Assembly (NCBI GenBank): GCA_933228675.1
Contig: OW121744.1
Span: 57,493,775 to 57,557,774 of the forward strand
Length of the DNA: 64,000 bases
Reading direction: 5' to 3'
DNA from: Stomorhina lunata
Taxonomy: Eukaryota; Arthropoda; Insecta; Diptera; Rhiniidae
In this document: one piece after another, positions 1 through 10,981 of the stretch
Layout: the number at the start of each line of letters is the position of its first letter
Numbering within the stretch: the first letter of the stretch is position 1
Notes under the pieces: generated by a model
What the model saw: the letters and a program-made list of their open reading frames with translations, nothing else
Told to the model about the DNA's origin: nothing
Databases searched by the model: none
Translations under genes and position numbers: made by a program

Positions 1-275
1 AGCAGTCGGAGGGTCTGGGTTCGAGCCCCCATGGGATCATAAAAAAATTTTGTATTTCGTTTAAAAATATATGTTTTTAATAAAACAACAACAAAAAAGT
101 TGTTGCTTTCAAATTGCTTACCCAAGTCATTACTTTTCTGCAATTGGTAAGTACTTGCCTCCAATGACATCCCCATGTTAATGTAATGACTTAAACAGCG
201 AATGAGTAAGTAGTTCGTGTTCAATAGTTTAACTGTTTAACTCATTATTTGGTAATGAAAAGTTTTACTGGGCCC
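1..275 (+). mobile_element. tRNA-derived SINE, copy cut by the window edge
   Basis: The left edge starts inside a tRNA-like head, with an intact B box (GGTTCGAGCC, near 20-30). It continues into a body that is nearly identical to the complete copy at 1283-1590, including the shared stretches CCCAAGTCATTACTTTTCTG and GAATGAGTAAGTAGTTCG. The A box lies off the window. The end, near 255-290, forms a small hairpin (AAAGTTTTACTGGGCCCAGCAAAACTTT region), so the exact 3' border is unclear. Confidence 0.7.
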
Positions 276-584
276 AGCAAAACTTTAGTAATGGCAAGTA
301 CTCTGATAACTGGTTACCTTGTAATGACTACAACATACCCTCCGAATAAATAATAAGTTATTACAGAAGTACTTATTTATAATAAAGATGGTAATTTAAA
401 CTGAATGTCCGCGGTTCAAATCCCACCAAGGGCAACAATTTTTTTTTAGTTTTTTTTATTAAAATAGTCTTTTTAAATGATTTTTGAACTTTAAGAACTT
501 AAATATTACCTTCTGTAAAAAAAAATTGGAAAACTAACTCACGTAATGAAAAAATACCATCATGAGTTAATGTTATGTAGGGGA
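276..584. other. unassigned AT-rich spacer with a stray B box
   Basis: No gene is seen. Near 409-422 there is a B-box match (GGTTCAAATCC) followed by an acceptor-like CACCAAGGGCAAC. It could be the 3' half of another tRNA-like SINE head, but no A box is found upstream, so it is not called as an element. Confidence 0.4.
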
Positions 585-668
585 TGTTAGATACCAAACA
601 CGATTCTAATTGGTCTAAACTTGGTAAGCCCAACTTATCTGGGTAATCCTTCATCTCAACTGTTGACA
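585..668 (-). repeat. short dispersed repeat, about 90 bp
   Basis: The reverse complement of this segment recurs at 45732-45785 and 46848-46945. Shared pieces include ACAGTTGAGATGAAGGATAA and GTCTGGGCTTA followed by AAGTT. All three copies lie next to RTE-like or 1.6-kb-family fragments. Its class is unknown. Confidence 0.6.
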
Positions 669-694
669 CAGACCTCCTCGTGGTATCACCAAGG

Positions 695-1034
695 GAGCTA
701 GTTTAACACCCATTAATATAGTGAGCTAATATGTACCGAGAGTTGTTCCATAAGATCGATAAAAATGGGTTAGGATTACGGGCTAGTAACCCTCTTTTGA
801 AAAAAAAAAATGCTATGAAGAGGATAAAATTAGAATTAGAATGTCCCACCACCTAATGTTAGAGGAGGATGTCCGAAACTTCGATAGAAAGACCAAGTAG
901 AGGAACATTTTTCAAAGCTTGGCCTATAAAATTGGAGAATATTCGCACAAGATCGAAATCCATGGAATTCTAAAATATACTCGGACTTTGACCTTAACAG
1001 GTTGTAACTATAGGCCATTTAAGTAAGTAAGAGT
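695..1034 (+). mobile_element. 3' end of RTE-like non-LTR retrotransposon (family A)
   Basis: This piece aligns by eye with 9489-9710 and 59600-59716. All carry the blocks CGCACAAGATCGAAA..., GGAATTCTAAAATAT and CTTAACAGGTTGTAA.TATAGGCC, and all end in a short AAGT-repeat tail. A tandem microsatellite tail instead of poly(A) is typical of RTE-type elements. Only the 3' untranslated end is present; no coding capacity remains. Confidence 0.65.
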
Positions 1035-1282
1035 CAATCTTATGTAAAAACTTATACAAAAAAGAAGATTTAAATTGTTTAAGTTTTAAAATAATTGAAA
1101 AAAAAAACTTCTTTATTGTTTATTAAATGCATTAAACATTTACAAAAAATCGTATAAAAATATTTTTCCAAAAATTACAACAAAGCAAAAAAAAGCAGGG
1201 AAAAAACAAAGTTATAGTCACATGATTTTGCATCTAAAAATAAAAATTGTTTATATTAATTATAAACTGCTAAGTTTTCAAC

Positions 1283-1590
1283 ATATGAAGTAGCTCAGCG
1301 GAAGAGTCTGCCTAGCAGTCGGAGGGTCTGGGTTCGAGCCCCCATGGGGTCATAAAAAAAATTGTATTTCGTTTCAAAATATATTTTTTTAAATACAACA
1401 ACAAAATAGTTTTTGTTGTTGTTTTCCAATTGTTTACCCAAGTCATTACTTTTCTGCAATTGGTAAGTACTTGCTTCCAATGACATCCCCATGTAAATGT
1501 AATGGCTTAAACAGTGAATGAGTAAGTAGTTCGTGTTCAATAGTTTAGCTGATTAACTCATTATTTGGTAATGAAAAGTTTTGCTGGGTA
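1283..1590 (+). mobile_element. complete tRNA-derived SINE
   Basis: The head holds a perfect A box (TAGCTCAGCGG, 1291-1301) and a B box (GGTTCGAGCC, 1331-1340) at pol III promoter spacing. The anticodon-loop region reads CCTAGCA and resembles tRNA-Ala(AGC), which is an inference. The body matches the copy at 1-275 to about 1590. It runs into a copy of the 1.6-kb repeat family on its 3' side. Confidence 0.75.
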
Positions 1591-1594
1591 CAGA

Positions 1595-2345
1595 ATGTAC
1601 CTCAAAATTGTTTTGATTGTAGATATAAAAAGCTGATGTTATATATATAAGAACTATAGCCAAATGTTGACCAACGAAACAGTCAATGGTGTTCTTTATC
1701 ATGAAATAATAACCAGTTTTATCTTGCCTATAATTGAAGAAATGAATGTGGAGGGCATGTGGCTTCAACAAGACGGCGCTACATGTCATACAGCCAGAGA
1801 AACAATTCAATTGCTACATCAGTTATTTAAAAATTGCGTTCTAATTAGGACACCCTTTATGAGAGTATTGTTAAGGAGGACCCAAGCTTTCTAGATTTTG
1901 GATTAATGGTAACTCTCTGTTTACACAGGTTCAAAGTAGACCACCTCAGTAGTAAAAAACTATCATTTATTGGCATTTAAGTGTATTTTAGGTGGAATTT
2001 AGGCCGTTTCTGTAAAAGTTTTGTATTGGAGTTAAATGAGAACCGATATCTGTAATACCATATTTTTCATAGCTATTGTAATTTGTCATTTATTAGCAAA
2101 TAAGCAATTAGCCTAGACGAGGGTATACGGGAGATATGGTCAAATGTGAACCGAAAAAGAAGAATATTTTTGTCGAGTTACAGTGATCTAGCTCCTTTCG
2201 TGCTTTCAACAGACAAACAGACGGGCATCGCTCAACCGTCATAGAATTTCATAAGGATTCAGAACATATATTCCTTTTGGTTTTTGAGCCAATATTAAGG
2301 AAATTACAATGGAATAACATTCTTTTTGATGGTGGGTATAATACA
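1595..2345 (+). repeat. internally deleted copy of the 1.6-kb dispersed family
   Basis: The segment 1610-1665 matches 4602-4660, and 1960-2345 matches 5250-5745. Shared motifs are TTTGATTGTAGATATAAAAA, ATTTATTAGCAAATAAGC, CATAAGGATTCAGAA and the terminal ATGGTGGGTATA. The middle is missing and is partly occupied by a mariner relic (1668-1850). Confidence 0.7.
1668..1850 (+). pseudogene. mariner transposase fragment
   Basis: About 60 codons in one frame read NETVNGVLYHEIITSF, then MNVEGMWLQQDGATCHTA and RETIQLL. This corresponds to the region around the second catalytic Asp (QQDGATCHTA) of mariner transposases and aligns with residues 220-266 of the intact mariner at 16816-17901. No inverted repeats remain. 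It is a 5'- and 3'-truncated relic inside a dispersed repeat. Confidence 0.8.
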
Positions 2346-2768
2346 TATAGATAAACTTTCAAAAATACTGTAAAGTGGCTTATAATTTTCCAATGTTTCT
2401 CGCCTATAAATGAGAATTTGAATGAATTCTGTAATCCTATGTCCTGCTTAATATATTCATATTCGTACAAACTGTCATCACACATTTGTCACACTTTATA
2501 TCCTCGAATGCAATTAGAAAGCAATTTATTTTTCAATTGACTTTTTCTACAGACAAATAAATATGAAAGAAAGTAACAACCGTTAGCCACACACATAACA
2601 TATACGTGTATTGTAGTGTCAGGATTCCTTTCGGAAAACGAATATAAAGAATTCTATTTTAATGCACTTACATATACATATGTATGAGAAGATATTAAAG
2701 ATTTTCCGAAGGCAGATTAAAAAGTTGTTTTGAAATTAACTTTTGATTCGAGCTGCAAAATATCTAGC
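2346..2768. other. unassigned AT-rich spacer
   Basis: Nothing recognisable. There is no open frame of note and no tRNA-like structure. Confidence 0.5.
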
Positions 2769-2771
2769 TTA

Positions 2772-3944
2772 TGCTAGAAACACAATCACGGCTACAGACT
2801 ACTGGCTACAACCTGTCAAAATTAGGTTGCACGCATTCAAATGAGAATACATTTTTTAGCGTCGGCACAGCTACACGACTACCGACCACCGTTGTAGCTG
2901 TAGCCAAGATTAAACTTTCTATTTAGTGCATTTGAGTTGACAGATTTAGTGCTGTCAATACCATAGAATATCGAAATATATGAGCGACTTAAACCACGTA
3001 ATTTTATTTCCAACAATTATGAAGGAAATTTAAATAAACAATTAATATACTTATCAAATATTTATATATATAATGTATATAATAATATCTGATAAAAATA
3101 TGATATAAAAACTTATATTTATATAACTCTACCTCAATAAAAGTACATTTTTAAGAAGTTTATTTTTAAACTGTCATAACTCACACGCTTCATGTGCTAG
3201 ACCTACGTAGTTTTGGTTATATAAAAGCCCAGTATGTCCTGTATAAAAAAGCATACTTTTAAGATATACGTATTTTTATTAAAAAATGTCGGTTGTAAAA
3301 ATAAGTTTTTAGGATATGGGCTCCTAATCCGTTATAAATCGGAAGAAAATATCATTTAAAAGTATTTTTAGCAGCATTTGTTTGATACCAAAAAAGTTAA
3401 TATCGGATTTAAGTTTCTAAAGTTACGCCATATAATTCTTAAAATTTAAAAAGCTCATAACTCTCAAACTATAAGTGATTCCACTAAAATCTTTCTTTTA
3501 GAATTTTTTTTTATATATATATGAAAACCGTTGATATCGGAGGTTGATTACAAAATAGGATTTATGTAATTTCTGTCAAAATATAAATCGTTATTTTGTC
3601 CATCTTATAAATGCGATATTGGCATCACTCATAAGCTGCTGTTTATATTGTAGACATTTTGATTTTTTTTTTTTTTGATTTTTCTATCTGTTGGCTTTTG
3701 TTTTATTTGGTAAGTTTATTATAACTTAGTCTTTATTTATTATTAATAATAGTTCTTAATATATTTCAGGTATTGGTATGGACTTGAATGAAATGATAAT
3801 AGAGGAAGTGGTTCAAACGTCAAAAGTCTATATCTGCTGCTTTCAATGCAGCTGCCGAGTAGCTGACTACAAGGCGACTTTTACAGCCAACGACTTTTGT
3901 AGTCGGTGTTCGTGTAGCCTGCTGTCGTGATTGTGTTCATAGCA
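2772..3944. mobile_element. TTA-flanked terminal-inverted-repeat element, copy 1
   Basis: The element is flanked by direct TTA repeats (2769-2771 and 3945-3947). It starts TGCTAGAAACACAATCACG and ends with the near-complement CGTGATTGTGTTCATAGCA. Further inward the arms share GGCTAC and AGTCG-type blocks. It has no transposase frame. A related copy with the same TTA duplication lies at 11318-12386. A 3-bp TWA target is characteristic of PIF/Harbinger elements; assignment to that group is inference. Confidence 0.7.
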
Positions 3945-4159
3945 TTAGTCCTCAAAGTATCTTTATTCTCTACAAAATTAAATTTATTCAAGAAATCTTT
4001 GACCGATTTAAGGTTAATCTCTTATTTAAATTAATTCATTCGCAGAAACTTAAATGCGTTTTTCAAGTTTAGGAGTTTTCTCTTTATTTAGTTCAAATTT
4101 TCTACTAAATAGTTTAATAATAGCCACTGCAATATTCCTTGAAATTCGAACAAATAATA

Positions 4160-5745
4160 AACAAGTAAGAGTGTTATATTCGGCTGTGCCGAATCTTATA
4201 TACCCACCATCAAGTTGTATTAAATTTAGAAACATATCTCATATATCTACGAGGGTGCAGCAAATTCAAAACGTGGACCAAATTGGAAAAAAGTTGTTAC
4301 GCTAGTTGGTATTGTTGGTAAAATATTTGGAATAACTTCGGTTGCAGTAGCTTTATAGTTCAACATTCAAAAGTGTGTAAGTGGTTTCCCTAGTATTTAT
4401 TTACTTTGAAACAAATTCGTTATCGTAACCGGGTATGGCTCAACATTAATAACTTGATAAATACTTTCCGTTTATCTTAATATTTAGTTAGGATAAAGAA
4501 GTTGATAGTAATACGACAGGTCCATATATTTTGTTAGGAGTTCCCAATGCATCTACCATATATGTACACAATCTTAATATACTGCTTGTACCTCCGAATC
4601 TTTTTGATTGTAGATATAAAAAGGGGATGTAATATATATAAGAATTATAGCCAAATGTTGACCGATTGTAACAAAATTTCACACACTGGCTGGTAATTAT
4701 ATAAAGCTTATTTTTGCAAAATTTTGTTTCAATAGCTGTCACAGTATCTAATTTAATAGCTTTTAACTGGTCCTTGCTAAATATTTTTTGGTTTTCGGGA
4801 GTGTTTTTATATAAAAGCTATAGTCAAATATAGACCGATTCCTATAAAATTTGATATACTGACCAATAGTTGCATAAAACTTCTCTATTCTAAATTTAGT
4901 CGTCATAGCTATTACAATTGTACTCAATTTATCAGCATTCATGTGTTTCCCGGGGCGGGGTTATATGGGAGCTCTAACTAAATGTATACCGATTTCGCCC
5001 ATTTTCAGTACACGAATTTTATAACTTTTCAAAATTACTTTTGTCTCTCTAGCTCTTGTAGTTAAGGAGCTATCGCACTTTTATCTGACGGACAGACGGA
5101 AATAAATCTCCTTTTCTTTTTGTATTTTTGTGTTTCTGTAAGTTTTTTATATGGGAACTATGGACCGATTGTAACAAAATTTTGCACACTGGCTGGCAAT
5201 CACATAAGACTTCCTTGTGCTAAATTTAGTGCCCAAAGCTATTGCAGTTTATCATTTATTGGCATTTAGTGAATTTAAGGTGAAATTTAGGCTGTTTTCG
5301 TAAGTTTTTTATATGGGAGCTATGGTTAAATTTGAACCGATTTCGATATATGCTGGCTATTGCTTATGTAAAACTTCTAGATATCAAATTTTGTTATCAT
5401 AGCTGTTATAATTTGTCATTTATTAGCAAATAAGCGATTATCCTAGACGAGGTTATACGAGAGCTATGGTCAAATGTTAACCGATTTTGCCCAATTTCAA
5501 TACCAAAGTTTTCTCATAGATGAAGAACGTTTTTACTAAGTTTCAGAGAGCTAGCTCCTTTCATTTAGGCTTTATTGTGATGTCAACAGACGGACAGACG
5601 GACGGACATCGCTCAATCGTCTTAGAATTTCATAAGGATTCAGAATATATATCGTTTTTGATTTTTGAGCCAATATTAAGGAAATTACAAACGGAATGAC
5701 AATCTCAATACACCCCCCCATTGTTTTTTATGGTGGGTATAAAAA
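4160..5745 (+). repeat. full-length 1.6-kb dispersed repeat with terminal hairpins
   Basis: The repeat starts ACAAGTAAGAGTG, followed by a hairpin (TTCGGCTGTGCCGAA, 4179-4193) and then TATACCCACCATC. It ends with ATGGTGGGTATA, the complement of that last block. The interior is a loose repeat of ATATGGGAGCTATGGTC, AAATGT.GACCGATT and TTTAGTG units, with GACGGACAGACGGACGG near 5590. There is no conserved long frame. Related pieces occur at 1595, 6480, 22316, 31960/34071, 45553, 48120, 49075, 60225 and 62080. Its class is unknown; it resembles noncoding repeats common in fly genomes. Confidence 0.65.
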
Positions 5746-6479
5746 CTAGCAAATGCAAAAAAGCTTTCAATTTTACCCTCGTACATCCTCCAATGCATAT
5801 TTCACACATTTACAAAATTCATAGAAGAAGGAATACATATGAACATACATATATTGAGACAAATTTAAAGTGCATGATTGATAAAAATAAAATTCATCTC
5901 ATGAGATGTACAACAAGGATGAAATACTTAAACACTTAAATGTACAAAATGTACTCGTATCTGTGTGTAAAAAAGTAATTGTATTTAGAAAAACCTGTAC
6001 TCGTACTTCAGATTTATTGTAATACATGTGTTTTAGTAAGAATTTAGATGGGAACAAATTTCCAGAGAATATTATAAAATGTTTTTGATGACATTAAGCA
6101 GTGGAAAGGGTAAGAAATTTAGAATTGCAAAAGATTGAAGTGGTGGAATTTAACACTTGAAATGAGAACTTAAACGGATGTTAATACCTACATTAGGGTG
6201 ACAGCCAATTTTTTTTTAAAGATTGCCGACCGGAAGAAAAAAATGTATTTATTGTCTTCTTGCTTTATCAAGTGTTGGATAGATTTAGTAAAAAATGTTA
6301 AGCATTAATGCATTTTAATGCATATTCCAATTGTGTATAACTAGTTATAGCAAATGAAATTCTTGACCTTGACTGCACTAGTTCTAAAATTTCGTTCTTA
6401 AAATCTAAACCACATCAGACAACGTTTTCTGGACGCGAATCTTGACCAATTTCCATATACAAATCTAAAAAAATGAATT
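5746..6479. other. unassigned AT-rich spacer
   Basis: No gene or repeat was recognised in this stretch. Confidence 0.5.
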
Positions 6480-6962
6480 GATAACAAATTTATATGGGCA
6501 GGCAGGCGTCCAGGCGGACGGACATTGTTAATAGACACAGGAAATGACTCTGTGTTGATTTGTATACTCAAAGTGGGGGTAAAAAAGGGTGAAAATAGTT
6601 TTTTTTGGCACCTTTTTAACCCACTCTTATATTTTAAACTAAAGAATATAGAAAGAAACTTGGTACTGCAATCAATAGATGTAAAAAACATGAAACACGT
6701 ATTTGGTACTTTTTTGATTTTGGAGCCAAAATGGGTAAAAAAGGGATAAAATTATAACTTAACATCTCCAAAGTAATATGAATAGGAACATTATACATTA
6801 TGTTAAATGCGTTTTAAAAAAATGTACCGAATTCAATTGGCACCAAAAAAGTACCAAATATACATATGGAACTTTTAGAAATTAGGGAATAAAAAGGGGG
6901 AAAAATTAGTATTATTTTAAACAAATGAATGTTTGTCTGTATGTATGTTCTTTATAGAATAG
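6480..6962 (+). repeat. fragment of the dispersed repeat family plus a GGTAAAAAAGGG-rich stretch
   Basis: At 6500-6530 the GGCAGGCAGGCG / GGCGGACGGACATTG block typical of the 1.6-kb family is visible. It is followed by three related segments, each carrying a GGGTAAAAAAGGG-like motif (near 6575, 6730 and 6890). No protein evidence. It leads directly into the 132-bp array. Confidence 0.5.
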
Positions 6963-7620
6963 TAAACTGTGAATTTGATTGTGTTATGCTCTTTAGCGAA
7001 GATGTTGCGGATAAGCCGGCGAAGGTTTTAAAGTTGATAAGACTAATCTCCGACAGATGGCGCCACTGAAAATTACAAAAAATTAATTAAATCGTAAACT
7101 GTACATTTGATCATGCTATGATCTTTAGCAAAGTTGTAGCGCATGAGCCGACGAAGGCTTTTTAGTTGGTATGAATAATTTCCGACAGGTGGCGCTACAG
7201 AAACTTACTCAAAGTCAATTTAATCGTAATCTGTACATTTAATCATGCTACAATCTTTAGCAAAGTTGTTGCACATGAGCTGACGAAGGTTTCTTAGTTG
7301 GTATGAAGAAATTTCGACAGGTGGCGCTACTGAAATTTACTCAAAGTCAATTTAATCGTATGCTGTACATTTAATCATGCTATAATCTTCAGCAAAGTTG
7401 TTACGGATAAGCCGAAGAAGGTTTATGAATTGGAATAAGCAAAGTTCGACAGGTGGCGCCACAGAAAACTACTCAAAATGGATTAAGTCGTAAACTGTGC
7501 ATTTGATCAGACTATAATCTTTAGCAAAGTTGTTGCGCATGAGTCGACAGAGGTTTCTGTTGATATGAATAATTTCCAAAATTATTCAAAATGAGTTAAA
7601 CTGTAAACTATGCAAACTAT
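6963..7620 (+). repeat. tandem array of 132-bp units (five copies plus a partial)
   Basis: The anchor TAAACTG/TAATCTG recurs at 6963, 7095, 7227, 7359 and 7491, exactly 132 bp apart, with a shortened sixth unit near 7596. Each unit holds CATTTGATCATGCTA, CTTTAGCAAAGTTGTTGC, a GAGCCGACGAAGG-like block and CGACAGGTGGCGC. An inverted three-unit array of the same monomer lies at 18556-18900. It is followed 150 bp later by a Helitron-like 3' hairpin, so it may be the central tandem array of a Helitron-type element. Confidence 0.8.
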
Positions 7621-7764
7621 GTGTTGGTCGGACAAAATAAATCAAATAATTCAAAATTAACTGAATATTTCTACAATGTCTTTCCTCTAAATTTATTTTA
7701 GCACTTTATAATATAAAATATATAAAAACTTTAAAATTTTCCTCAAAATGCTTATCATAAAACT

Positions 7765-7793
7765 CCGAGCAAGGCTCGGTCTACCAGGTACTA
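7765..7793 (+). mobile_element. Helitron-like 3' terminus
   Basis: A perfect 6-bp hairpin (CCGAGC AAG GCTCGG, 7765-7779) is followed 12 bases later by CTA in TCTACCAGGTACTA. Helitrons end in a short GC-rich hairpin about 10-12 bases before a CTRR end, and here the last base would be T rather than R. No 5' TC end or Rep/helicase frame was found, so the element would be nonautonomous. Confidence 0.5.
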
Positions 7794-7939
7794 TTTTCTT
7801 CTTTGTGGTGTATGTAGGCTTGCCAGGTCTGATTTATGAAAAAGCTTGATATTGAGAAAAAATCTTGATTTAGAAAAAAATCTTAAGACAATTAGAAATA
7901 AAAACCTATTAATAATATTTTATTTTTTCCAACAATAAA

Positions 7940-8420
7940 AGTTATTTTTAATTTATTTTTTCGATAAAAAAACGGTTATTTTTGACTTTTATTTTTTCAG
8001 GCAAAAAAAAAATATTTTTTGACTTTTATTTTTTTGAGTAGAAATAAAAGTTATTTTTTGACTTTTTTTCGAGCAGAAATAAAAGTTGTTTTTGTTTAAA
8101 TTCATGTAAATTCATTATATTTATTAAACAATTTTTTCAAATAAAAATTAATGGAGTTAAATTTTGCAATCATAATTGGGGTTGAAAACACAAGAATAAC
8201 TTTTATTTCTGCTCGAAAATTAAAGTCAAAAAATAACTTTTATTCACGCTCGAAATAATAAAAATCAAAAATAACTGTTATTTTTACTCGAAAAAATAAA
8301 ATTTTTAACTTTTATTTTTTCTAGCAAAAATAACAGTTATTTTTGACTTTTATTATTTCGAGCGTGTTATTTTTGCTAAAAAAAAATATAAAAATCCAAA
8401 ATAACTGTATGTTTTTTTTT
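7940..8420. repeat. clustered inverted repeats (AT-rich foldback)
   Basis: The motif AATAAAAGTTATTTTTGAC and its complement recur many times on both strands. CGAGCAGAAATAAAAGTT near 8070-8090 is mirrored by AACTTTTATTTCTGCTCG near 8198-8215, and CTCGAAATAATAAAAATC at 8250-8268 by GACTTTTATTATTTCGAG at 8345-8362. A transcript could fold into several long hairpins. Confidence 0.75.
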
Positions 8421-8559
8421 CTAAAAAATAAAAATCAGATTTTTAAAAAGCATCGCATTTTATGAAAATTTTGCCCAAGACTATCAAAATGGTTTACTTG
8501 GTTTTATTCTCCGACATTTCCTTGAGGTTGTTTTTTTTAATAAAAAATTTGAAAGTAAC

Positions 8560-8720
8560 AGTTATTTTCGGTCCCTGCGTTTTTGTTATCTCTTCGAAAA
8601 CTCAAAAATTCTCATAAAATTTTGACAAATTTCCGTCAATATTGTACTGACTTAAAATTTGGACTAAAATCATCCCAGAACTCCATTATCTACGAATTTG
8701 CAAAAATATTTGATTTTGGA
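8560..8720 (+). repeat. dispersed segment shared with 44040-44210
   Basis: The two places share TCTTCGAAAA.., ATTTTGACAAATTT, GACTTAAAATTTGG and AAAATCATCCCAGAACTCCA-type blocks over about 150 bp. The segment is noncoding and its class is unknown. Confidence 0.6.
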
Positions 8721-9191
8721 AATTTCTCGATACAAAACAGTTGAAAATATTTATACATAGTTTTATTTTTGCTTTTGGCTATATATCAGTATATTTTACC
8801 ATAACTATATATTTTATTGGTTAAATATCGAATGCACAATCAGCCAAAAACTAATTTGTCTATTTTATCAGCTGGTAATTGTTTTAATTTGATTTTATAT
8901 CAGTGTTGCCACTTTAGGTGTAATTACACATATCATGTGTAATTTTTATTTTCATGTGTAGACGATGTGTAACTGGCTGCATGTGTAACTCATGTGTAAT
9001 TTAAATTTTTGTCGTTTTTGAGTGCCAGCTATCGTAATATTTTTTAACAATTTTCAACACATGCATTTTAAAAAGTAAATATTTGTACGTCCCTTTCGAA
9101 ATCGAAATAATAAATAATAAAATAATAATGCAGACTTTTTAATGTTACTACATTCATAAAAATAAATGTCTTAAAATCCCAATACTTATTG

Positions 9192-9490
9192 GAAAAAAAT
9201 ATGCTTCAAGATAGCCGAGAGTTTTATATCGAGGCAATTCTTCAAATTAAAAAAATATTTAATTTTAGTGACGATATTTATACAATTGTGGATATTGTGA
9301 CCCCAAAATAGCAACTGTACTCTTAGATTTTGAAATTTTGGGCTTCACAGCAATTTGGAGCCACAAGATTATTGGATAAAGGTTTCTGATTTAAAGAATA
9401 CCTTGGAAGACAGATTGTTTCCTAATTTGCAAAAAGTTATTAACTATATTTTTATTTCGCAGAATTTGAACGCTGCTGCCAGGGAACTAC
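9192..9490 (+). pseudogene. hAT transposase C-terminal relic
   Basis: The frame starting near 9192 reads ICFKIAESFISRQF and then DIVTPKIATV. After a frameshift near 9380 another frame reads DLKNTLEDRLFPNLQ, then INYIFISQ and LNAAAREL. The last block corresponds to the SNAAAER-type motif of the hAT C-terminal dimerisation domain. The frame has stops and shifts and is cut by the RTE tail at about 9489. It supports the hAT call for the element at 8901-11082. Confidence 0.65.
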
Positions 9491-9710
9491 TTTAACACTC
9501 GTTAATGTAATGAGCTATCATGTGCCGCGAGTTCTTCCATATGTTAGAAGGGGTCATCCGAAACATTGATGAAAAGACCATGTAGAGGAAAGTCTTTCAA
9601 AACTTGGCCTACGAAGTTTGAGAATATGCGCACAAGATCGAAACGCATAGAATTCTAAAATTTGCTTGGCCTTTGACCTTAACAGGTTGCAAATATAGGC
9701 CAAGTAAGTA
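9489..9710 (+). mobile_element. RTE-like family A 3' end, interrupting the hAT relic
   Basis: This is the same 3' sequence as at 695-1034 (shared TTTAACAC, CCGCGAGTTCTTCCAT, GCGCACAAGATCGAAA, CTTAACAGGTTGCAAATATA) and it ends in AAGTAAGTA. The mariner at 9711 sits exactly in that tail, using its TA as target. Confidence 0.7.
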
Positions 9711-10981
9711 ATGGGTGTTTTTTTTAGAGGTATAGAACTTCGAATTGAAATAAAACACAAGAAAATCGTTTTAATGTCCATCAGTTTGCCTTTATTGGAA
9801 GGATAATTTTATGCCATTAATGTTTAAATATGATTTCGGGCATGTGGCCGCCGCGGCTGGCTCGAATAAAGCCAATTCTACAGGTCCAATTTTCAACTAC
9901 TTTTTCGAGCATATGGGGCCGTATATTGGCAATAACGCCACGAATGTTGGCTTCCAAGTCCCCTAACGTTTCTGGTTTGTTGGCGTAGACGAGCGACTTC
10001 ACATATCCTCAAAGAAAATAATCCAGTGGTGTCAAATCGCACGATCTTGGTGGCCAATCGAATGTTTCCTTCAATAAATCAATTGTGACGTGCGCTGTGT
10101 GGCATGTAGCGCCGTCTTGTTGGAACCACAACTCATCCACATTCATGCCATCCAATTGGGGAACAAAATAGTCGGTTATCATGGCTATATACCGGTCTCC
10201 ATTTATGGTAACTGACTCTTCAGCATTATTTCGGAAGAAGTATGGCCCAATGACTCCACCAGCCCATAGAGCACACCAAACAGTCAGTTTTTGTGGATGT
10301 AATGGCGTCTCAAGGGTCTCATGTGGATTCTCTTCACTCCAAATGCGGCAATTTTGCTTGTTGACGTAGCCATTCGATCAAAAATAAGCCTCATCACTGA
10401 ACAAAATTTTGCGATGAAAATCAGCATCGAGATCAATCTCATTTTCGGCCCATACACCAAAATCACGACGCATTGCATGGTCTCGCGGCTTTAATTCTTG
10501 CACAAGCTGGATCTTGTAAGGTCGCAAGCCAAGATCTTTGCGCAAAATCTTCCATAAAGTTGATGGACAAAGCTCCAATTGCTGTGCACGGTGGCGAATC
10601 GATTCATTCGGGTCCTCTTCAACACTTTGCTCTACAGCGGCAATTGTTTCTTCGGTGCGCACTGTTCGACGTCGCTGCGGATGCGTATTATCACATAGAG
10701 TAATCGTAGTGCGAAAACGATCCATGGTTAACCGAATTAATTGCTCTGATGGACGATTATGTCGACCATAAAATGGACGGAGCTTGCGGTAAACTTCGCG
10801 AACTGAACCATTATTTTCGAAATAAATTTGCACGATTTGCAAGCGTTGTTCTTTTGTCAACCTATTCATGATGAAATGGCAAACCAAACTAAATATTAAT
10901 CACTTGACAGCTGACAAAATGGCCGCCAGTTAAAAAAGTGATGCCAACTTAAAGTTCTATACCTCAATAAAAAACACCCGA
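9711..10981 (-). mobile_element. mariner element, copy 1
   Basis: The terminal inverted repeats are about 27 bp (GGGTGTTTTTTTTAGAGGTA at 9713; complement ending CAATAAAAAACACCC at the right). TA is duplicated at 9709-9710 and 10982-10983. It is nearly identical to copy 2 at 16704-18006 in reverse orientation, so both are probably recent insertions. Confidence 0.9.
9817..10869 (-). pseudogene. mariner transposase, two nonsense mutations
   Basis: This is a homolog of the intact transposase at 16816-17901, starting at the same ATG (MNRLTKEQ, 10869-10867). The N-terminal part reads open to FSDEAYF, then the Trp codon of that motif is TGA (near 10378-10380). A second Trp, in the DYFLWGY motif, is also TGA (near 10009-10013). 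Both are TGG to TGA changes. No frameshift was noticed. It keeps QQDG at the second catalytic Asp, whereas copy 2 has QQDD. It cannot give full-length protein without readthrough. Confidence 0.85.

Noticed and set aside
1..1345. Functional tRNA genes at 1-40 and 1287-1350
   Set aside because: A and B boxes are good but cloverleaf pairing is poor, and both are followed by the same 230-bp body, so they are SINE heads.
10378..10887. A separate 169-codon gene
   Set aside because: It is the N-terminal half of mariner copy 1 ended by a TGG to TGA change; the rest of the transposase continues in the same frame.
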